Source: Cervus elaphus (lineage: Eukaryota; Chordata; Mammalia; Artiodactyla; Cervidae). From it: a DNA stretch of 64,000 bases. The translations under genes and the position numbers were made by a program. Below are positions 55,640 through 64,000 of the stretch, in pieces. The stretch covers positions 54,262,001-54,326,000 of the forward strand of contig NC_057818.1 in NCBI RefSeq assembly GCF_910594005.1, written 5' to 3'. Under the pieces are notes generated by a model. The model did no database searches. It worked only from the letters and a program-made list of their open reading frames with translations, and had not been told where the DNA came from. Position 1 is the stretch's first letter, and every line of letters begins with the position of its first letter.

Positions 55640-55805
55640 GTCTTGGGTTTGCCACTTCCCGCTGTGTGACCCGGAGCAAGTGTCTTCACCTTTCTGTGCC
55701 TCAGTTTCCTCATCTTTCAGTGTGATCATAATGTGAAGATTAAACGAGTTAATATCGGTAAAATGCTTAGAATACGGTCTGGCACATCATGAGTGGCTAG
55801 AATTG
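55640..55805 (+). repeat. MIR fragment
   Basis: 'gcctcagtttcctcatcttt' in FKRP intron sequence. Confidence 0.6.
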
Positions 55806-55868
55806 TTGATATTATTACGATCCTATTATGATCTTTCAGAAGCCTCGTTTCATCCACTTTGCCCCAGT

Positions 55869-55902
55869 GTTTTTGAGTCCTTACAGTTTTTGAGTCCTTA
55901 CA
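55869..55902. repeat. 17-base perfect tandem duplication
   Basis: GTTTTTGAGTCCTTACA occurs twice in direct succession. Confidence 0.9.
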
Positions 55903-56756
55903 GTTGGGGAAGCCAAGACCGATCTTGTCACGGTACTAGATGAGTCCTCCCTCTTTCTTCGCTGGTCCCATCACCTCCTCGTTTGACTCACACCCACTGG
56001 TCTCTGAGAAACCAGCTTCTGTCCTGTGTCCTGTTGGGTGCCTCCTGGCCCAGAGTCAGCCAGACAGTGCCTGGTGAGAGTCAGGGCCCGGGGATGGAGA
56101 CCTGAATTCTGCTCCCTCTGGCCTTCCTCTCTCTGGGGCTCAGGTTCCCCATTTGAATAACAGGAATCAGTCATTCTTTCCACGCAAATTTATTGAGTAC
56201 CTGCAGTGGGCAGGGTACTGAGCCATGTTCTGAGTATACAACATGAAACAAAACAGACAAAACAAGACACAAGATAAGGCGCATCTACATGAGAACTACT
56301 AGGAGAGGAAAAAAGACATAGGAAGTATGGGGGTGATAGGGTGAGGTGTTTTAAGTAGGTTTGCCAAAGGAAGGGGCCAAGATCTGATGGCTGGTGGGGC
56401 GGGGGTGGGGGGCATGCAGCTGCTGCCGGGCCGGGAGAGTGTCCAGGCAGAGGGAACAAGTGAGTGCTGCAGCTGAGGTCTCCCGGGTGTATCTGGAGAA
56501 TGGTGGTCCACGTGACTGCAGCTGAGTGGGAGAGGGCAGGGATCATGTGGGGCCTTGTGGGTCGCAGCAAAGACTTTGGCCCTCTCTTTGAGTGAGTCTT
56601 CAGCCACAGAAGGTTTGAGAGCAAATGCAGGCAGGACAGGATCTAATTCAAGGTCGAACAGGATCCCTCTGGGCTCCGAGTGGGACCCAGACCATAGAGG
56701 ACAAGGGTGAAGCAGCAGGATGGTCTCTCTTATGTTTTTGTAAGCGAAGCTAAATG

Positions 56757-56882
56757 GTCCTCAATTTTTAATTTTTACTTTTTGGCCACACGGCGGCATG
56801 TGGGATTCTCAGTTCCCTGACCAGAGATAGAACCCGCATTGGAAGCGCGGAGTCTTAACCACTGGAGCACCAGGGAAGTGCC
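56757..56882 (-). mobile_element. tRNA-derived SINE, reverse
   Basis: 'ctttttggccacacggcggc' to 'ggagcaccagggaagtgcc'. Confidence 0.7.
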
Positions 56883-57772
56883 AGGATGGTCTCTTTAGAA
56901 CTGTTAGAAGATTCTGAAACCACCTAAGGGTCTGTGCTGTGCTTCTGTGTACCTGAGTGCTGAAATTCTCAGGTTTTTAAGACCCCGAACATTCTGTGGT
57001 TTCAAAGTTTCCTCCCCTACTGTAACGTGCGTTGTCCACGCTCAGGAGTCTTGTCTGTCTCTTATGTGTCCACGGCTGGGTCCCCAGTGCCTAGGACAGT
57101 ACCCTCTGTGTTGTAGAGTTCCACAAATAGATGCTGAAGGGTGGGAGGAAGGAGGGGTCCCTGGAAGGTCCAGAAGGCAATTCCAAGGTCCTGAAGAATA
57201 ACAAGTCACCTGAAAGTGCAACGCAGATTCTTAAGCACCATCTGAATTGGATCAGAGAAGGACAAGCAGGCCTGGATGACTGAAGGGGATGGGAGGGTGT
57301 TCCTGGTGGGTGAAAGAGAGGAGACGGGGAGACCAGGGCAGGGCCCCAGGTACATGGCCCCAGTGCAGCCCTGGGGACCTGAGTGGGCTGCACAGAAACC
57401 ATGCCCCCGGTCATCATCATTTCCCCAAGTACATTTTCAGTGTCCAGCTGCATGCAAGGAACACAGCGGTGATTGAGACAGCCCTGGCTGTGTCCTCTTG
57501 GGGCTCACAGTCTAGTGGGGGCAGACAGACCCATTCCCAGAGAGGGGCAAACCAGAACAGGCAGCCCAAAAGCTCTGGGAGCCTAGAGGGAATTTCTCAC
57601 CCAGCCGGTGGTTCAGGGAGGGCTTCCTGGAGGAGGGGGGCATCTGAGCTGAAGCCTGAACATAAACAGGAGTTCTCCAGAGGAAGAGAGGCATGGGGAG
57701 AAGGTATTCAAGAGGAGACTCTTCCAGGCAGGAGGAACAGGATATGCAAAGTCTTAGAAATAAGCCTGTTTG

Positions 57773-57932
57773 GGAATTCCCTGGCGGTCCAGTGGTTAGG
57801 GCTCTGAGCTTTCACGGCTGTGGGCCTGGGTTCAATCCCTGGTCATGGAGCTAAGCTCCCACAAGCAGTGCAGGATGACCAGAAAAAATTTAAAAACCAT
57901 GTGTGTGTGCAAAAAAAAAAAAAAAAAACCAT
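57773..57932 (+). mobile_element. tRNA-derived SINE with A-rich tail
   Basis: 'gggaattccctggcggtcca' to an A-run of 18; a second CCATGTGTGTG follows the tail. Confidence 0.7.
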
Positions 57933-58550
57933 GTGTGTGGGGGGTGAATAAGACCTGTTTGCAGCAAAGCCCAAGATGGCTTAGGCTCAGAATTCGAGGA
58001 AGTGTGGCAGGAGATGGGGCTGGGCAGGCAGGTCACACCTTGTGAGACATTGTGAGAAAATTAGACTTTCTCCCCAGAGCACTAGAGAGCCATGGCAGAT
58101 TCTGAGCAAGAGAAGGAGAGGTCAGCGTGTGGTTTCTGTAGACCCCTGTGGCTGCCATGAAGAAGGGACTTGGTCAGGAGGAGGCTGAGTGGGGATCTGG
58201 GTGAACCTGGATTGAAGCAGGAGCTGGGGGAATGAGGAGGAGAGGTCAGAAGTACTCAGGAGGGAGGAAGACTAGCTGGGTCTCTAATGTCCCCCTTTCT
58301 GGGAAGGGTTGAACCTAAGATGATCCTTCGTGGGGAAACTGTTTCTTGAGTATCTGCTCAAAATGGGGCGAGTTAGCTATTCCTTGTATGCTGGAAACCA
58401 CCCAAGCCTCAAGTTGTGATGGGGATAGGGAGACAGCGCCACCTGGGGGTTGCCTAGAAATGTGACCAGTGAACAGACAATGGGGGGTGCTCTATGCAGC
58501 ACAGCCTTTCCTTTGGTGCAGCCCACTCTACTTTTTTGGGGGTGGGGAGG

Positions 58551-58770
58551 GCGGCTTCCCAGGTGGCTCTAGTGGTAAAGAACCTGCCTGCCAATGCAAG
58601 AGGCATAAGAGACACAGGTTCAATCCCTGGGTCTGGAAGTTCCCCTGGAGAAGCAAATGGCAAACCACTCCAGTATTCTTGCCTGGAGAATCCCATGGAC
58701 AGAGGAGCGTGGCAGGCTACAATGCATAGGGTCACAAAGAGTTGGACACGACTAAAGCGATTTAGCATGC
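58551..58770 (+). mobile_element. Bov-tA SINE, near full length
   Basis: 'cggcttcccaggtggctcta' to 'ggacacgactaaagcgattt', forward orientation. Confidence 0.85.
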
Positions 58771-59716
58771 ACGTACTCTACTTTTTAAAAAATGATTTTT
58801 TAATTGTGACAAAAGACACATAGCAAGATTTGTCATCTTAACAGTTTTCAAGCATATAGTTTAGTAGTTACGTATATTCATACTATTGGGGAAGCAATCT
58901 CAGAACTTTTTCATCTTGCAAAACTGGAATTCCATTCCCATTAACTAACAATTCCCCCTTTCTCCTTTCCCCATGGTCCCTGGTAACCACCATCTACTTC
59001 CTGTTTCTGTGAGTTTGACCCATTCCATTAAAAAAGAAAATTAATTAGTGGCTAAGGTTATAAATTGGAATTTCTGACTTAAGAAAACTTCAAGCTTTTC
59101 TTGCAAAACCAACCATCTGGCTGATCATCAGGAAAGAGATGGCCAGATGGCACAGGATTTGAGGAAGTGAGAAGGAGACAGTAGGGGAGAGGGGCTTGGT
59201 GACCACAGCTCTGACCCCAGGGCCACAGTGTGGGAGGGAAAGGAAGGAATGATCTGGGGTAAGAGCAGAGAATGAAGAGGTCTGGGCATTTGTAACTGAA
59301 CCCGAAACTGAAGAAACTGACAATGAATTAAAGGGTGGGATTGAACAATGAAGACGGGAAGGTGGTTCATTTGATAAAAACTTCCTGAGCATCTAGTGTG
59401 TCCCTGGCTCTGGGCTGGGTGGCCGTGTGGACCCAACAGTGACCAAGACAGGCTCCGGACCCCCCTCACACAGCCTGGTCCCTACTCTTAATGAATTAGA
59501 GTGGTAAGCTAGAGTCGGAGAAGCTGGGGGGAGGCTGAAGGAGACCAGAGGGGGTTGCATGACTCAGCCTGGGATCAAGGAAGGCTTCCTGGAGGAGGAA
59601 AAGTCAGAACTGAAGTCAAATAAAGAAAGGGCTGGGAGAGGAAGACAAGGCTGAGGATGGGTGGGGGAGTTTCTGACAACAGCTCCAGTCTCCCATTTTA
59701 TTGCCCCCCACCCCAG

Positions 59717-59755
59717 GATACCCCGGAAGCCCAGCTAGGGCCTGACTTCAGCCCC
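59717..59755 (+). other. FKRP: FKRP 5'UTR segment of the coding exon
   Basis: The acceptor CCACCCCAG is followed by 39 untranslated bases directly before the FKRP ATG. Confidence 0.8.
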
Positions 59756-61243
59756 ATGCGGCTCACCCGCTGCCAGGCTGCCCTGGCAGCCGCCATCACC
59801 CTCAACCTTCTGGTCCTGTTCTACGTCTCATGGCTGCATCACCAGCCCAGGGGCTCCCGGACCAGGGGCTCCCGCCGTGGATCCGCATCTGGCCCCCGCG
59901 TCACCATCTTGGTGCGCGAGTTTGAGGCCTTTGACAACGCAGTACCTGAGCTGGTGGACTCTTTCCTGCAGCAAGAGCCTGCCCAGCCAGTGGTAGTGGT
60001 GGCCGACGCGCTCCCCTACCCGCCCCTGGCCCTGCCGCGCATCCCCAACGTTCGCCTGGCGCTGCTCCAGCCCGCCCTGGACCGACCCGCCGCAGCCTCC
60101 CGCCCGGAGACCTACGTGGCCACCGAGTACGTGGCCCTGGTGCCCGACGGGGCGAGGGCCGAGGCACCAGGCCAGCTGGAGCGCATGGTCGAGGTGCTCC
60201 GAGCGGGCGGCGCACGCCTGGTGGCCGCTCCCGTCGCTTCGGCCAACCCGGCCCGGTGCCTGGCCCTGAACGTCAGTCTGCGGGAGTGGACCGCCCGCTA
60301 CGGCCCAGCACCCTCCGCACCGCGCTGCGACGCCCTGGACGGGGACACCGTGGTGCTCCTGCGCTCCCGCGACCTCTTCAATCTCTCGGCGCCCTTGGCG
60401 CGGCCCGTGGGCACCGGCCTCTTCCTGCAGACCGCCCTCCGCGGTTGGACGGTGCAAATGCTGGACCTGCCCTTCGGGGCGGCGCGCCAGCCTCCGCTGG
60501 CCACGGCCCATGCGCGCTGGAAGGCGGAGCGCGAAGGGCGCGCACGACGGGCGGCGCTGCTGCGGGCGCTGGGCATCCGCCTGGTGAGCTGGGAGGGCGG
60601 GCGGCTCGAATGGTTCGGATGCAACAAGGAGACCCCGCGCTGCTTCGGGACGGTGGTGGGCGACACGCCGGCCTACCTGTACGAGGAGCGCTGGACGCCC
60701 CCGTGCTGCCTGCGCGCGCTGCGCGAGACGGCCCGCTACGTGGTGGGCGTGCTGGAGGCGGCCGGCGTGCGCTACTGGCTGGAGGGCGGCTCGCTGCTGG
60801 GGGCGGCCCGCCACGGGGACATCATCCCGTGGGACTACGACGTGGACCTGGGCATCTACCTGGAGGACGTGGGCAACTGCGAGCAGCTGCGGGGCGCCGA
60901 GGCAGGCTCGGTGGTGGACGAGCGCGGCTTTGTGTGGGAGAAGGCGGTGGAGGGCGACTTCTTCCGCGTGCAGTACAGCGAGAGCAACCACCTACACGTG
61001 GACCTGTGGCCCTTCTACCCCCGAAACGGGGTCATGACCAAGGACACGTGGCTGGACCACCGGCAGGATGTCGAGTTCCCCGAACACTTCCTGCAACCTC
61101 TGGTGCCCCTGCCCTTTGCCGGCTTCGTGGCGCAGGCGCCCAACAACTACCGCCGTTTCCTGGAGCTCAAGTTTGGCCCCGGGGTCATCGAGAACCCCGA
61201 ATACCCCAACCCGGCGCTCCTGAGTTTGGGGGGAAGCAGTTGA
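59756..61243 (+). CDS. FKRP: Fukutin-related protein, ribitol-5-phosphate transferase
   Basis: FKRP is a Golgi type II membrane enzyme that adds the second ribitol-5-phosphate, from CDP-ribitol, to the core M3 O-mannose glycan of alpha-dystroglycan, the base for matriglycan. The single uninterrupted frame encodes 495 residues, the known length. It has a short cytoplasmic tail (MRLTRC), a membrane anchor at about 7-26, a stem, and a catalytic nucleotidyltransferase-like domain. The metal-binding D360-Y-D362-V-D364 motif is present, as are the zinc-site cysteines C289, C296, C317 and C318 and N-glycosylation sequons N172 and N209. Leu276, the residue changed in the common human limb-girdle dystrophy allele, is intact. 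The start was chosen because an acceptor (CCCCAG, ending 59716) lies just upstream, making earlier in-frame ATGs intronic. The exon is very GC- and CpG-rich, unlike the flanking introns. No lesion is seen. Confidence 0.98.
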   Translation: MRLTRCQAALAAAITLNLLVLFYVSWLHHQPRGSRTRGSRRGSASGPRVTILVREFEAFDNAVPELVDSFLQQEPAQPVVVVADALPYPPLALPRIPNVRLALLQPALDRPAAASRPETYVATEYVALVPDGARAEAPGQLERMVEVLRAGGARLVAAPVASANPARCLALNVSLREWTARYGPAPSAPRCDALDGDTVVLLRSRDLFNLSAPLARPVGTGLFLQTALRGWTVQMLDLPFGAARQPPLATAHARWKAEREGRARRAALLRALGIRLVSWEGGRLEWFGCNKETPRCFGTVVGDTPAYLYEERWTPPCCLRALRETARYVVGVLEAAGVRYWLEGGSLLGAARHGDIIPWDYDVDLGIYLEDVGNCEQLRGAEAGSVVDERGFVWEKAVEGDFFRVQYSESNHLHVDLWPFYPRNGVMTKDTWLDHRQDVEFPEHFLQPLVPLPFAGFVAQAPNNYRRFLELKFGPGVIENPEYPNPALLSLGGSS

Positions 61244-61949
61244 AGCTGCCGCGCCTGCTCCTGGCGTGCGGAGAACATTCGGGCACAGGGCGCTGTCCTC
61301 TGCTTCGTGCAGCTGGCGTTCGGTGGGCGGGCCAGGGATGCGAAACCGCCCAGCCCCGGATGTCAAGGATGCGCCCTACCCAGGAGTTCCAGAACCGGGG
61401 CTCCGGGGCTGGGACAGAGTTTTGGAAAGAGAAGGATAGTGAATGTAGGTTCTGGGGCCAGATGGTCCTGTTGCAGTTTTTCTGTGCCTCGGGTTTCCTT
61501 CGGTACTCCGAGTGAACCCTCGGGGTCTAGCGCAGAGCCCAGGGCACTTGGCTGTTGGGTTGCTCTCGCCACTAGAGGGCGCCCTTGTCCTACCTTGGGG
61601 CCAAGGCGAGTGTACGCTCAGAACCTGTGTTCCACCAGCTTTCAGATTTCTTGAGCCTTTGGTCTTCTGTCCGGTCTCTTGCGCCTGACTGCACAGGATA
61701 ACAAATCCGCTCCCCACTACCCGCCCTCCCTTTTTTTTTTTCCTCAGAAAATGACCTCCTTCCCTCCTGGACGAGCCCTGGGGGGTGCATGCTGCTATTC
61801 ACCCCATCTTGCAGAGAAGGAAGCAGGCTCAGAGCTCAGAGGTGCAGATATGGTTCTGGATCCCAGCCCCAGGCCCCTGAACTGTGTTACCTCATTATTT
61901 TAGCTCCCTGCACCTGTTCGCCCACTCGCAAGGCAGGGTGAACAGTCCT

Positions 61950-62160
61950 CATAGCTCACATTTACTGAGCACTTACTGTATATCAGGCTTTGTTCTCAGC
62001 ATTTCACACAGAGTAACTGACTTATCCCTCACCTCCACCGTCTAAGGTGGGAGCTGCTATTATTTTGATTTTACAGAGGAGGAAACTGATAAAGTCACTT
62101 GTCCAAGGTCAGACAGCTTGGGAAGTGTCAGAGTAGGGGACTTGAACCCAGGCTGTCAGT
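61950..62160 (-). repeat. MIR within the FKRP 3'UTR, reverse
   Basis: 'gattttacagaggaggaaac' and 'cttgtccaaggtcagacagc' show a reverse MIR about 0.7-0.9 kb past the FKRP stop. Confidence 0.6.
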
Positions 62161-62410
62161 CTGGAGACTTCACTGCCGTTGCCCACATCGTCTTTGCGGA
62201 TGTGGTACCCCAAGGTGGGGGCTTGGGGAAGCCAAACCACTTAGCAGGTCTTACGGTGGCAGCCTTCCTCTGGTGATCAGGCACCTCAGAGGAAATCCTT
62301 TTTGGGCATGTACCTCCAATATGTGTATTTATTGCTAAATTATATCCAGGCACTAGTGGCGTTCTGTATATTAGTAATACAGCTCAAATTATTACATTTT
62401 AAAATTAAAA

Positions 62411-62416
62411 AATAAA
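62411..62416 (+). terminator. FKRP: Candidate FKRP polyadenylation signal
   Basis: First AATAAA on the plus strand after the FKRP stop, with GT-rich sequence 40-80 bases downstream. A more distal signal cannot be excluded. Confidence 0.5.
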
Positions 62417-62440
62417 TAGGGCTTTGTTGACCAGCCTTAT

Positions 62441-64000
62441 CTCAATGACATGTCCTGCACACCCCTTGAATATGTGCTCTTGGCTTTGAGAGCACAGGCT
62501 CTGAAAAGGGAGAGGCCTGGGTTCAAATCCAAGGACTGCTGCTTGCTCCCACTATGAACTTGGGCCACAAGGGACTCTGCTTCCCTGCACCTCACTATGC
62601 ACCTGAGAAATAGGTAACGGTGATCCTTGACCCACAGGAGTAAAGGGGTTGTGAGTCAGGACCAAGTGTGTCTCTTGTCTTTCTTTGTGACCTTAGGCAA
62701 GTCACTGCTTCTCTGATCGGGTGGAGGGATTGGTGATCTTGCAGAAGTGTGAAGCCCGTGGAGGAGAAAGCTTCACCAGCAAGAGAAGATAAATGCCACT
62801 TAGGGCCAGTCTCCAGAGGCTCAGACATCCCAAGCCTGACTTCTTATAATGCAGCCTCTGTTTCTAACCACTGAACCTGCCAACTGCTGGCAATCTGTTG
62901 GGTTCCCAGGGAACATCCTGGAAGCTTAAGGGGATGATTCAGGTTATCGGTGCGGCTGGACAGTGTTCTTGGCTCTCTGCGCAGTCCAGGGAAACGTCTT
63001 GTATGCAGGGCACCTGCACACAACGAAGCAGGGGCCCTCGTCACATACTGTCCCAAACGTCCCACCAGGCATTCATGGAGGCCTGGTGATATTCAAAATA
63101 TTTTGCAACTGGTATGGTAATATAAATATATAAATCAACATATGCATCACATTTTTACAATATTTTCTAATTCTACAAATGATAAAAATTATCTATATAT
63201 CCATACTTCTTGTTGCCAAGAACCTAACTTGAAGCTCAAATCACTTAAGTTATTGTAATGTTTTGTTTCATTTAGAAATTGTTAGTGTGACTTCTTGATC
63301 AACACAGCTGTATATGCATATATATACATAAAATATATGTACAGATATATATTTAAAACAACCTTTTCTTAGCTGTGGTTTGAGAAGGGAACCACATCAG
63401 ATGCTTCTAGCAACTTTCCATTAAATGAGAATCATTCGAAACTTGAAATCTCAGTAGATAAAGAATTTCTCTTAGACTCAAACTAGTGTGTTGGTATTTT
63501 TTTTCGAACTGTTTGCAGTTCCTGAACTAACAGCAATTACATTTGAGACTTTTCTAGTCCTTAAAATATTGTGTAATCACTTTGTCTGTTCAATATCTTT
63601 ATTATCAACTAAGTAATGGGATGACAGAAAACCCATCACAACAACTAACTTGAACTAATAAGTTTGTTACAGTATGTCTTTTTGAATTGTACTGCTTTCT
63701 CAATTACTCTTATATGGTTCACCAGCCAGAACAGAAGCTTTCTCAATATTGTAACAACCAGCCCTTCCACACTAGCACAAATGAAGGAAATTTTAGCCTT
63801 ACTTGGAAAAACCTGGTTAAGAATTATCCAAGCCCAGAACTAGACTCTCCTTGGGCAAACAAAGTCCTTTTTGGACGGTTTTCACTGGTTCTGAATTTTC
63901 CAGGAAGTGCAACTGCCATGTAAGATGAGGGAAGCTTGTATCAGGTTTTGTTCAAAACTTGGCCAGGGATTGTCAACAATATCAAAAAATCATGTTCCAC
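62441..64000. other. AT-rich intergenic DNA beyond FKRP
   Basis: A MIR-like stretch lies near 62455-62700, then AT-rich sequence with TATA-type simple runs at about 63110-63360. A 78-codon plus-strand frame (63687-63923) is not recognised and has no supporting signals. By mammalian synteny SLC1A5 would follow outside the window. Confidence 0.5.

Larger units (their letters stand above)
61244..62440 (+). other. FKRP: FKRP 3' untranslated region (estimated end)
   Basis: The region runs from the FKRP stop to shortly after the first plus-strand AATAAA. It contains a minus-oriented MIR fragment (about 61950-62160), whose complement would form part of the mRNA. The end is inferred from the poly(A) signal only. 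Confidence 0.55.

Noticed and set aside
58551..58640. tRNA-like A and B box sequence
   Set aside because: It is the tRNA-derived head of a Bov-tA SINE, without a complete cloverleaf. The same applies to the other SINE heads in the window.
59657..59755. Upstream in-frame ATG that would extend FKRP by 33 residues
   Set aside because: The splice acceptor ending at 59716 removes that ATG from the mRNA, and the canonical start gives the known 495 residues with a proper N-terminal anchor.
59828..60991. A 387-codon antisense frame across FKRP
   Set aside because: Low-complexity shadow of the GC-rich FKRP codons (third-position GC removes stops). No domain or start context was recognised.
60256..61515. 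A 419-codon frame overlapping FKRP in another plus-strand frame
   Set aside because: It arises from the extreme GC and CpG content of the FKRP exon. The FKRP frame carries every known motif and the right length; this one shows low-complexity Arg/Gly/Pro composition.
61725..61747. Strong splice-acceptor-like sequence (long T tract then CCTCAG) in the FKRP 3'UTR
   Set aside because: No convincing donor was found upstream after the stop, so a 3'UTR intron is not supported.

Overview
The window is nuclear DNA from a ruminant, most likely a bovid. Two things show this. The coding exons match mammalian PRKD2, STRN4 and FKRP, in the order and orientation of human 19q13.3. The introns carry repeats found only in ruminants: Bov-tA and Bov-A2 SINEs and a BovB LINE 3' end, along with cetartiodactyl tRNA-derived SINEs and old MIR and LTR fragments. 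There is no bacterial, phage or CRISPR content. The exact species cannot be told from the sequence.

Layout. (1) About 1-26.6 kb, minus strand: PRKD2 (protein kinase D2). Fifteen coding exons can be placed to the base, covering residues 1-690: N-terminal region, C1a, C1b, PH domain and the kinase domain through the catalytic loop. The exons for the activation loop and C-terminus lie beyond the left edge. A CpG-rich promoter with a CCAAT box and a palindromic CRE lies near 26.6 kb. (2) 26.6-29.0 kb: a short intergenic gap. (3) 29.0-53.9 kb, minus strand: STRN4 (striatin-4, zinedin), complete in 17 coding exons encoding 763 residues, with a 3'UTR of about 1.2 kb. (4) 53.46-62.4 kb, plus strand: FKRP. 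Its predicted first exon lies inside STRN4 intron 1, so the two genes overlap head to head at a shared CpG island. One further noncoding exon is predicted, and the whole 495-codon reading frame lies in the last exon. (5) 62.4-64 kb: AT-rich intergenic DNA.

The three genes are not one pathway. PRKD2 is a diacylglycerol-responsive Ser/Thr kinase. STRN4 is a PP2A regulatory scaffold of STRIPAK. FKRP is a Golgi ribitol-phosphate transferase for alpha-dystroglycan. STRN4 and FKRP are likely linked at the level of transcription through their shared promoter.

The most noteworthy signals are: a run of at least six RFX-type X-box palindromes in 560 bp of FKRP intron 1; a perfect TISU-type start in predicted FKRP exon 1 that opens a 26-codon upstream ORF; an in-frame tandem duplication of the end of PRKD2 exon 14 whose copied donor is preceded by a TAG; and a truncated BovB with an apparent 3' transduction flanked by a 13-bp target-site duplication. 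No new gene system was found.
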